From Rhodocyclaceae bacterium (GTDB lineage Bacteria; Pseudomonadota; Gammaproteobacteria; Burkholderiales; Rhodocyclaceae): a stretch of 41,599 nucleotides of DNA. A program made the position numbers and the translations under genes. This document shows positions 35,617 to 41,599 of this stretch, piece by piece. Location of the stretch: assembly GCA_011391215.1 (NCBI GenBank), contig JAABQX010000014.1:1-41599 (forward strand), written 5' to 3'. The notes beneath the pieces were generated by a model, which saw nothing but the letters and a program-made list of their open reading frames with translations, was not told where the DNA came from and ran no database searches. The first letter of the stretch is position 1, and each line of letters begins with the position of its first letter.

Positions 35617-36360
35617 ATGTTGCTGATCCCCGCGATTGATCTCAAAGACGGCCATTGTGTACGCCTCAAGCAAGGCATGATGGACGATGCCACCGTATTT
35701 TCGGAAGACCCGGGCGCCATGGCCCGCCACTGGATCGACCAGGGCGCGCGCCGCCTGCACCTCGTTGATCTGAACGGTGCCTTTGCCGGCAAGCCGAAGA
35801 ACGAATCCGCCATCAAGGCCATTCTGGATGAGGTGGGTGAAGAGATACCGGTACAACTCGGTGGCGGCATTCGCGACCTCGATACCATCGAACGTTGCAT
35901 CGACGATGGCATCAGCTACGTCATCATCGGTACCGCTGCGGTGAAGAACCCGGGCTTCCTGCACGACGCCTGCACGGCCTTCCCCGGCCATATCATCGTC
36001 GGGCTGGATGCCAAGGATGGCAAGGTGGCGGTGGATGGATGGTCGAAAATGACCGGCCATGACGTCATCGATCTGGCCAAAAAATTTGAAGATTACGGTG
36101 TCGAAGGCATCATCTACACTGATATCGGCCGCGATGGCATGCTGTCGGGCGTGAATGTCGAAGCGACCGTGAAACTCGCCAAGGCTCTGCGTATCCCCGT
36201 CATCGCCAGCGGTGGCATCGCCAGCCTGGAAGACGTCAAGGCGCTCTGCGCCGTCACCGACGAGGGCATCATGGGCGCCATTACCGGCCGCGCGATTTAC
36301 GAGGGCCGGCTCGATTTCCGCATGGCGCAGGCCGAAGCGGACAAGTGCGCCCGCAGCTGA
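35617..36360 (+). CDS. hisA: ProFAR isomerase HisA
   Basis: A 247-residue (beta/alpha)8-barrel enzyme with catalytic Asp8 ([11 protein letters not shown]) and Asp131 (VGLDAKDG region) and phosphate loops QLGGGIR and IASGGIAS. It isomerises ProFAR in histidine synthesis. The ATG at 35617 is chosen because it begins the conserved barrel strand 1; a much longer open frame is hisH out of frame. Confidence 0.94.
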   Translation: MLLIPAIDLKDGHCVRLKQGMMDDATVFSEDPGAMARHWIDQGARRLHLVDLNGAFAGKPKNESAIKAILDEVGEEIPVQLGGGIRDLDTIERCIDDGISYVIIGTAAVKNPGFLHDACTAFPGHIIVGLDAKDGKVAVDGWSKMTGHDVIDLAKKFEDYGVEGIIYTDIGRDGMLSGVNVEATVKLAKALRIPVIASGGIASLEDVKALCAVTDEGIMGAITGRAIYEGRLDFRMAQAEADKCARS

Positions 36361-36382
36361 ACAGTCACGAAGCCAGGCCACC

Positions 36383-37141
36383 ATGCTCGCCAAACGCATC
36401 ATCCCTTGCCTCGACGTCAACGCGGGACGTGTTGTCAAGGGTGTCAATTTTGTTGAATTGCGCGATGCCGGTGATCCAGTCGAGATTGCGCGCCGTTACG
36501 ATGATCAAGGCGCCGATGAGATCACCTTCCTCGACATCACGGCCAGTTCAGATGCCCGCGACATCATCCTGCACATCGTCGAGGCTTGTGCCGAACAGGT
36601 ATTTATTCCCCTCACGGTCGGCGGCGGGGTGCGCAAGGTCGAGGATGTGCGTCGCCTGCTGAATGCCGGCGCCGACAAGGTGAGCATGAATACCGCTGCG
36701 GTGCAGAACCCGCAACTCATTGCTGATGCTTCCGGCAAGGTCGGCAGTCAATGTATCGTCGTCGCCATCGACGCCAAGCAGACCAGTCCAGGCAAGTGGG
36801 AAGTGTTCACCCATGGCGGGCGCAACAACACGCACATTGATGCCATCAAATGGGCAAGGCAGGTGGCCGCGTTGGGGGCCGGGGAAATCCTGCTGACCAG
36901 CATGGATCGCGACGGCACCAAGAATGGTTTTGACCTGGGCTTGACGCGGGCGGTTGCCGACGCTGTGCCGATACCCGTGATCGCCAGCGGCGGCGTAGGC
37001 AATCTTCAGCACCTGGCCGACGGCGTGACCCAGGGCAGGGCCGATGCCGTATTGGCAGCCAGCATTTTTCACTATGGGGAATACACCGTGAGACAAGCCA
37101 AGGAATTCATGCATGCCCAGGGTATCGAGGTGCGACTATGA
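36383..37141 (+). CDS. hisF: Imidazole glycerol phosphate synthase cyclase subunit HisF
   Basis: A 252-residue barrel enzyme with Asp11 ([13 protein letters not shown]) and Asp130 (VVAIDAK), and phosphate loops VGGGVR and IASGGVGN. It uses ammonia from HisH to form IGP and AICAR. The ATG at 36383 starts the conserved [12 protein letters not shown]; it overlaps hisI by ATGA. Confidence 0.95.
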   Translation: MLAKRIIPCLDVNAGRVVKGVNFVELRDAGDPVEIARRYDDQGADEITFLDITASSDARDIILHIVEACAEQVFIPLTVGGGVRKVEDVRRLLNAGADKVSMNTAAVQNPQLIADASGKVGSQCIVVAIDAKQTSPGKWEVFTHGGRNNTHIDAIKWARQVAALGAGEILLTSMDRDGTKNGFDLGLTRAVADAVPIPVIASGGVGNLQHLADGVTQGRADAVLAASIFHYGEYTVRQAKEFMHAQGIEVRL

Positions 37142-37524
37142 GTAAGACCTGGCTTAATCAGGTGAAGTGGGATGAGCAGGGCCTTGTGCCCACTATTGCC
37201 CAGGATTCGCAAACCGGCGAAGTGCTGATGTTCGCCTGGATGAATCGTGAGGCGCTGGAAAAAACCGAGAAAATCGGTGAGGCGGTTTATTGGTCGCGCT
37301 CGCGCCGGAAGTTGTGGCACAAAGGCGAGGAGTCGGGCCATACCCAGAAAGTCCTGGAAATCCGCACCGATTGCGATAGTGATGTGGTGTTGTTAAAAAT
37401 TGAGCAGACCGGGGGCATTGCTTGCCACACTGGTCGTCGCAGCTGCTTTTTCAACAAGCTTGACCAGAGCAGTTGGCTGGAGGCTGAGCCGGTACTGAAA
37501 GACCCTAGGGAAATATATAAATGA
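37138..37524 (+). CDS. hisI: Phosphoribosyl-AMP cyclohydrolase HisI
   Basis: A 128-residue monofunctional enzyme ([60 protein letters not shown], with the zinc and magnesium ligands). It hydrolyses PR-AMP. It is separate from HisE, unlike the fused HisIE of enteric bacteria. ATGA overlaps at both ends couple it with hisF and hisE. Confidence 0.95.
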   Translation: MSKTWLNQVKWDEQGLVPTIAQDSQTGEVLMFAWMNREALEKTEKIGEAVYWSRSRRKLWHKGEESGHTQKVLEIRTDCDSDVVLLKIEQTGGIACHTGRRSCFFNKLDQSSWLEAEPVLKDPREIYK

Positions 37525-37844
37525 TTGATTTAGAAGTTATCCATCGCGTTCAGGAAACCCTCCAGGCGCGCAAGGGCGCGGCGCCTGATTCTTCCTACGT
37601 CGCCAGCCTGTATGCGAAAGGGACCGATGCCATCTGCAAGAAAGTGATCGAAGAGGCTGCTGAAACGATCATGGCGGCGAAGGATGGTGACCGCCTGCAC
37701 TTGGTGCGTGAAACCTGCGACCTATGGTTTCACAGCCTCGTGCTACTGACGCATTTCGGTATCGGTGTTGATGACATCATGATGGAGTTCCGCCGCCGCG
37801 AGGGAATATCCGGGATAGATGAGAAGGCCAGCAGAGGAAAATGA
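37521..37844 (+). CDS. hisE: Phosphoribosyl-ATP pyrophosphatase HisE
   Basis: A 107-residue MazG-like all-helical enzyme ([46 protein letters not shown]) that removes pyrophosphate from PR-ATP, step 2 of the pathway. ATG overlaps the hisI stop (ATGA). Confidence 0.93.
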   Translation: MIDLEVIHRVQETLQARKGAAPDSSYVASLYAKGTDAICKKVIEEAAETIMAAKDGDRLHLVRETCDLWFHSLVLLTHFGIGVDDIMMEFRRREGISGIDEKASRGK

Positions 37845-37857
37845 GGGGGCAAGTGAG

Positions 37858-38220
37858 ATGAGCGACTGCGTTTTCTGCAAGATTGTCGCGGGTGCGATTC
37901 CCTGCAAGAAAGTCTATGAGGATGAGGATATCTTCGCCTTCCACGACATCAACCCGATTGCCCCGGTACATTTCATGGTCGTTCCCAAGCAGCACATTGC
38001 TTCTTTGGCAGAGACCGATGCCAGTCATGCGGAGGTGCTGGGCAAGCTGTTTTCGAAACTGGGTGATTTGGCGCGTGGCCAAGGCCTGACAGATGGCTTT
38101 CGCACCATCGTCAACACCGGCAGGGTGGGGCAACAGGAGGTGTATCATCTCCACGTTCATGTCGTCGGCGGGCCTGACCGGCTCGGACCGATGGTCGTCA
38201 AGCAAACGCAGTTTCAGTAA
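37858..38220 (+). CDS. hinT: HIT family nucleotide hydrolase (HinT-like)
   Basis: A 120-residue histidine-triad protein with HxHxH at His97, His99 and His101 (YHLHVHVVGG) and a CVFC pair near the N-terminus. HinT-type proteins hydrolyse purine phosphoramidates. The ATG at 37858 (MSDCVFCKIV) is chosen over an upstream in-frame start at 37819, which overlaps hisE. It commonly sits between hisE and tatA in Betaproteobacteria. Confidence 0.93.
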   Translation: MSDCVFCKIVAGAIPCKKVYEDEDIFAFHDINPIAPVHFMVVPKQHIASLAETDASHAEVLGKLFSKLGDLARGQGLTDGFRTIVNTGRVGQQEVYHLHVHVVGGPDRLGPMVVKQTQFQ

Positions 38221-38226
38221 AGACTG

Positions 38227-38245
38227 ACGCCGGCTTGACCGGCGT
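38227..38245 (+). promoter_or_regulatory. Stem-loop in the tatA leader
   Basis: A perfect 7-bp stem (ACGCCGG / CCGGCGT) with a 5-nt loop lies between hinT and tatA, without a downstream U-tract. It may be a processing or attenuation structure rather than a full terminator. Confidence 0.35.
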
Positions 38246-38279
38246 TAAGCTTAGTGGCCGTAACTAAAAGGAGTAAGGC

Positions 38280-38504
38280 ATGGGAAGCCTCAGCATTTGG
38301 CATTGGCTGATCGTTCTGGTGATCGTGATGTTGGTGTTTGGTACCAAGAAGCTGCGCAATATTGGCTCCGACCTCGGCGGTGCCGTCAAGGGCTTCAAGG
38401 AAGGCATGAAGGAAGGCACTGCTGCTGCCTCTGACAAGCCGACCGGCCCGGCAGAGCAGGTCGGCCACACCATCGAGGGTGAGGCCAAGAAGGAAAAGGT
38501 TTGA
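38280..38504 (+). CDS. tatA: Twin-arginine translocase subunit TatA
   Basis: A 74-residue TatA: one membrane helix ([18 protein letters not shown]), the [10 protein letters not shown] hinge, an amphipathic helix ([15 protein letters not shown]) and a charged tail. TatA oligomerises to move folded proteins with TatBC. AAAGGAG lies 7 nt before the ATG. An intrinsic terminator follows the gene. Confidence 0.95.
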   Translation: MGSLSIWHWLIVLVIVMLVFGTKKLRNIGSDLGGAVKGFKEGMKEGTAAASDKPTGPAEQVGHTIEGEAKKEKV

Positions 38505-38526
38505 GGCCGGTTCAGTCACGCAAAAG

Positions 38527-38550
38527 AGCGGGTACCCCCCGCTTTTTTTT
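38527..38550 (+). terminator. Intrinsic terminator between tatA and tatB
   Basis: A 6-bp stem (AGCGGG / CCCGCT) with loop TACCC is followed by eight T residues (38543-38550, including the final stem T). It lies 14 nt upstream of tatB and could stop part of the transcription after tatA. Confidence 0.75.
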
Positions 38551-38563
38551 CTGACCAATCCCC

Positions 38564-38947
38564 ATGTTCGACGTCGGTTTTTCTGAACTTATTGTCATCG
38601 GTCTGGTGGCGCTGATCGTCATCGGACCGGAGCGCCTGCCCGGTGTGGCGCGCACCGTCGGCCATCTGCTCGGTCGCTTGCAACGTTACGTGAATGACGT
38701 TAAGTCCGATATCAATCGCGAGATGCAACTCGACGAACTCAAGAAACTGCAGGAGCAGGTAACCTCCCAGGCGCGCGACATGGAGCGCCAGGTCAATGAG
38801 CAGATGCACTCGGTCGAAACCTCCCTGAATGCCTCGATTGTCCAAGGCATTGAGGAAACGCCGCTGGAACCGCCCCCTACCGCCGTCCCGCCAGCGCCGA
38901 CTTTTTCTGCGATCCCTGTTGCAACCACCGATAAACCCGTTGCCTGA
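38564..38947 (+). CDS. tatB: Twin-arginine translocase subunit TatB
   Basis: A 127-residue TatB: membrane helix (FSELIVIGLVALIVIGPERLP), GPERLPGVARTVG hinge, a long amphipathic helix, and a disordered Pro-rich tail. With TatC it recognises twin-arginine signal peptides. The tail includes AVPPAPTFS from a perfect dispersed repeat copy. It overlaps tatC by TGATG. Confidence 0.95.
   Translation: MFDVGFSELIVIGLVALIVIGPERLPGVARTVGHLLGRLQRYVNDVKSDINREMQLDELKKLQEQVTSQARDMERQVNEQMHSVETSLNASIVQGIEETPLEPPPTAVPPAPTFSAIPVATTDKPVA
38882..38907 (+). repeat. Dispersed 26-nt repeat, copy 9 (in tatB tail)
   Basis: A perfect match to the consensus GCCGTCCCGCCAGYG + CCGACTTTTTC on the plus strand. It encodes AVPPAPTFS in the non-conserved C-terminal tail of TatB. 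Confidence 0.92.
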
Positions 38948-39768
38948 TGGAAGCCCAGGAAAGTTTCGTTTCCCATCTGATCGAGTTGCGTGACCGCCTG
39001 ATCAAATCGGTCACGGCTATCCTCGTGGTGTTCCTGTGCCTGATGCCCTGGGCCGGTGATGTCTATGATTTGCTGGCCATGCCGATGATCGCCACCCTGC
39101 CCGCCGGCACCAAGATGATTGCCACCGGCGTCATTACGCCGTTCATGGTGCCGATCAAGGTGACGCTGCTGGCGGCTTTCATTGGCGCCCTGCCGGTGGT
39201 GCTATACCAGGCTTGGGCCTTCGTCGCGCCGGGCCTGTATGCGCACGAGAAGAAATTTGCGTTGCCGCTGGTGGTGGGTACCACGCTGTTGTTTATCGCC
39301 GGCATCGCTTTCTGTTATTTCTTTGTGTTCAACACTGTATTCAAATTTATCGCCGAGTTTGCCCCGGCGAGCATCACGCCGGCGCCAGATATCGAGCAAT
39401 ACCTGTCCTTCGTCATGACCATGTTCATCGCTTTCGGCATCACCTTCGAGGTGCCGATAATCGTCATTCTGCTGGTCAGGTTCGGCGTGGTGAGTATCGA
39501 CAAACTCACCGAGGCGCGCCCCTATGTCATCGTCGGCGCTTTCGTCATTGCCGCCGTGGTCACGCCGCCGGACGTGGTTTCGCAGTTCATGCTGGCCTTG
39601 CCGATGTGTTTGCTTTTCGAACTGGGTATCGTGCTGGCACGTCTGATCGGCAAGCGGGAAAGTTCAGGTGAGGAAACTCCGGCAACCCAGACACTCGCCG
39701 AAAGCGCCATGGATGCCGAGCTCGATCGTGCCGAGGCCGAGTCGGCCCAGAACCGCAACCGGGACTGA
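38947..39768 (+). CDS. tatC: Twin-arginine translocase subunit TatC
   Basis: A 273-residue polytopic protein with six membrane helices and the conserved N-terminus FVSHLIELRDRLIKS; the SFVMTMFIAFGITFEVPI loop-helix is also typical. TatC is the receptor for twin-arginine signal peptides. It starts in the tatB stop codon (TGATG) and ends 8 bp from the converging protease gene. Confidence 0.95.
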   Translation: MEAQESFVSHLIELRDRLIKSVTAILVVFLCLMPWAGDVYDLLAMPMIATLPAGTKMIATGVITPFMVPIKVTLLAAFIGALPVVLYQAWAFVAPGLYAHEKKFALPLVVGTTLLFIAGIAFCYFFVFNTVFKFIAEFAPASITPAPDIEQYLSFVMTMFIAFGITFEVPIIVILLVRFGVVSIDKLTEARPYVIVGAFVIAAVVTPPDVVSQFMLALPMCLLFELGIVLARLIGKRESSGEETPATQTLAESAMDAELDRAEAESAQNRNRD

Positions 39769-39776
39769 CCCGAAGC

Positions 39777-40931
39777 CTATTTCGTCGGCTTCGGCCGCTT
39801 GCCGATGGTGACTGACACGTCCACCGGTTTGCCCTCCCGGCTCAGGCCGAAATGCGCGGACTCTCCCGGCGCCAGTCCGGCGATTAACTCAAGCATCACT
39901 TGTGCGTCATCCACCGGGCGCTTGCCGACCGTCAGCAAAACATCGCCGGGCTTGATGCCGGCCTTCTCGGCGGGGCTGCCACGCATTACGCCGGCGATCA
40001 AGGCGCCACGGGTCGATTTGACGCCGAAGGATTCGGCCAGTTCAGCGGTCATGTCCTGCACTTCGACGCCGATCCAGCCGCGCGTCACTGTACCGCTCTT
40101 GATGATCTGCTCCATTACGCTCCTGGCAAGAGAGACGGGAATGGCGAAGCCGATACCCATCGAACCACCACTTTGCGAGTAAATCGCTGTGTTGATACCG
40201 ACCAGGTTGCCATTGCTGTCGACCAGCGCCCCACCCGAATTGCCGGGGTTGATGGCGGCGTCGGTCTGGATGAAATTCTCGAAGGTATTGATGCCCAGAT
40301 GCGTGCGCCCAAGTGCCGAAACTATGCCCGAGGTGACTGTTTGTCCAACGCCGAACGGGTTGCCGATGGCGAGCACGATGTCGCCGATGCGCAGTGATTC
40401 CGCCGGCGCAAAGGTGATGGGGGTGAGCGGTTTGTCGCTGGTGATGCGCAGTACGGCGAGATCCGACTCGGGGTCGGCACCGACTACCTTCGCCTTGGTC
40501 TTGCGGCCATCATGAAAAGCGATCTCGATTTCATCGGCCGACTCGACGACATGGTTGTTGGTCAGAACAAGACCATCGGCGGAGACGATAACGCCACTGC
40601 CCAGCCCGGATTGGCGCTGGGCATCGGCGCCAAAGCGGTCGCCAAAGAAATGCCGAAATACCGGGTCGTCGATGAACGGGTGGCGCTTGACGTCCTGGCT
40701 GGTGAAGATATGCACCACGGCCGGCAACGCTGCTTGTGCCGCATCGGCGTATGAGGCGACCTTGCGTGTATCCCTGTTTGGCACAGCCTGCTGAATTGCC
40801 ACTACTGCTGAGCCAGTGTTCTTTTCAATCAGCCGGGTGGATAGCCATTCCGGTTTGAGTGTCTGCACGACGAACAGCGCGGCAACGCTGATCGTGACGG
40901 CTTGGGCAAAAATGAGCCACAATCGATTCAT
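39777..40931 (-). CDS. Membrane-anchored DegS/HtrA-like serine protease
   Basis: A 384-residue S1C protease with a single N-terminal membrane anchor (WLIFAQAVTISVAALFVVQ), a trypsin-like domain with His127 (TNNHVVE), Asp157 (PESDLAVL) and Ser232 (NPGNSGGAL), and one PDZ domain (about 285-375; GVMRGSPAEKAGIKPGDVLL). The single PDZ and anchor make it DegS-like; a role in envelope stress sensing or quality control is inferred. It is divergent from the NIF3 gene across 30 bp and convergent with tatC. Confidence 0.92.
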   Translation of the reverse strand: MNRLWLIFAQAVTISVAALFVVQTLKPEWLSTRLIEKNTGSAVVAIQQAVPNRDTRKVASYADAAQAALPAVVHIFTSQDVKRHPFIDDPVFRHFFGDRFGADAQRQSGLGSGVIVSADGLVLTNNHVVESADEIEIAFHDGRKTKAKVVGADPESDLAVLRITSDKPLTPITFAPAESLRIGDIVLAIGNPFGVGQTVTSGIVSALGRTHLGINTFENFIQTDAAINPGNSGGALVDSNGNLVGINTAIYSQSGGSMGIGFAIPVSLARSVMEQIIKSGTVTRGWIGVEVQDMTAELAESFGVKSTRGALIAGVMRGSPAEKAGIKPGDVLLTVGKRPVDDAQVMLELIAGLAPGESAHFGLSREGKPVDVSVTIGKRPKPTK

Positions 40932-40961
40932 GGGGTATTTATCAGGAAGGAGCGGGGGAAC

Positions 40962-41599
40962 ATGCGGCGTAACGAATTGGTTGCTTATCTGGATGAAATG
41001 CTGGCGTCAGCGCGCTTTCGTGATTATTGCCCAAACGGGCTACAAGTGGAAGGGCGTGCGGAGATACAGCATGTCGTCTGCGGTGTGACCGCCAGCCAAG
41101 CGTTGATCGATGCCGCTGCCGAGCGCGGGGCAGACGCGATTCTGGTGCATCACGGCTGGTTCTGGAAGGGGGAGGATGGACGTGTCACAGGCTTCCGCAA
41201 GCATCGGCTGCAAACCTTGTTGGCGCACGACATCAACCTGCTTGCCTATCATCTGCCGCTCGATGCCCATGCCGAATTCGGCAACAACGCACAACTGGCC
41301 CTGAAGCTGGGCTGGTCGGTGACGGGGCGCTTCGCCGAACAAGACATCGGCTTCATTGGCGTTCCTTTCAATGCGACAGCCGAGGTAAGCGCCGTCCCGC
41401 CAGTGCCGACTTTTGCAGAGGAGATCGCGGCACAAGTCGAGCAGCAACTTGGTCGCAGACCCATGCTGGTGGGGGATGGGCAGCGCAGGGTTTATAAAGT
41501 GGCCTGGTGCAGCGGCGGTGCCCAGAGCTATTTCGAGCAGGCCATTCTGGCCGGGGCAGACCTGTTTGTGAGCGGCGAAATATCCGAGCAGACAGTCCA
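40962..41599 (+). CDS. NIF3/GTP cyclohydrolase I type 2 family protein (partial, cut by window end)
   Basis: At least 212 residues are visible, with no stop before the edge. It has the NIF3/YbgI metal-binding pattern (VHHGWFWKG; AYHLPLDAH) and the start MRRNELVAYLDEMLASARFRDYCPNGLQVEG. AGGAG lies about 10 nt before the ATG. The exact reaction of this family is not well settled; metal-dependent hydrolase is the usual annotation. A dispersed repeat copy encodes AVPPVPTFA in a surface region between two conserved segments. Confidence 0.88.
   Translation, partial: MRRNELVAYLDEMLASARFRDYCPNGLQVEGRAEIQHVVCGVTASQALIDAAAERGADAILVHHGWFWKGEDGRVTGFRKHRLQTLLAHDINLLAYHLPLDAHAEFGNNAQLALKLGWSVTGRFAEQDIGFIGVPFNATAEVSAVPPVPTFAEEIAAQVEQQLGRRPMLVGDGQRRVYKVAWCSGGAQSYFEQAILAGADLFVSGEISEQTV
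41391..41416 (+). repeat. Dispersed 26-nt repeat, copy 10 (in NIF3 gene)
   Basis: Matches the consensus at 24 of 26 positions on the plus strand. It encodes AVPPVPTFA in the NIF3-family protein, before the helix EEIAAQVEQQLGRRP. Confidence 0.9.

Overview
The window looks like a piece of a GC-rich betaproteobacterial chromosome, probably Rhodocyclales or a related family; this is inferred from gene content and order, not from a search. The clues are a PHA phasin, the order kdsD-kdsC-lptC-lptA, a complete mla operon running into bolA-type gene, murA, his genes, hinT, tatABC and a DegS-like protease, and an MSHA-type pilus cluster. No tRNA, rRNA, insertion sequence or CRISPR array was seen, and no gene-free stretch exceeds about 250 bases.

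Layout. 54-3647 (minus strand): phaP with its own PhaR-like operator and promoter, then the LPS operon kdsD-kdsC-lptC-lptA. 3745-5709 (plus): a CPA2 potassium/proton antiporter with TrkA domains. 5760-6437 (minus): a solitary type IV pilin-like protein behind a near-consensus sigma-54 promoter. 6685-8394 (plus): a membrane histidine kinase. 8401-25691 (minus): adenylate cyclase and an MSHA-type pilus assembly cluster (regulator, mshM, mshL, mshN, mshE, mshG, mshI, J-like, K-like, a giant lectin-like adhesin with a pilin N-terminus, and a pseudopilin). The kinase and the sigma-54 response regulator flank the cluster, so phosphorelay control of pilin and pilus genes is a reasonable inference; the assembly ATPase also carries a c-di-GMP-type N-domain.

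25802-29918 (plus): mlaFEDACB and a BolA-family gene (outer-membrane lipid asymmetry). 29911-38220: murA, then hisG, hisD, [hisC inverted], hisB, hisH, hisA, hisF, hisI, hisE, hinT. 38280-39768: tatA, tatB, tatC with an intrinsic terminator between tatA and tatB. 39777-40931 (minus): DegS-like protease. 40962 to the right edge: a NIF3-family gene, cut by the window.

The most unusual signal is a dispersed, asymmetric 26-nt repeat (core CGCCAGYGCCGACTTTT) with ten clear copies and one or two decayed ones in 41.6 kb, five in each orientation. Seven clear copies lie inside genes, always in the same reading frame for a given strand (AVPPxPTF or KVGAG peptides), usually in linkers, tails or a cleaved leader; in MurA a copy coincides with a 14-residue insertion. 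Three copies lie directly behind stop codons, and one of these provides the start codon and ribosome-binding site of the pilus adhesin gene. It resembles an uptake-sequence-like or coding-tolerant dispersed repeat; its function is unknown.
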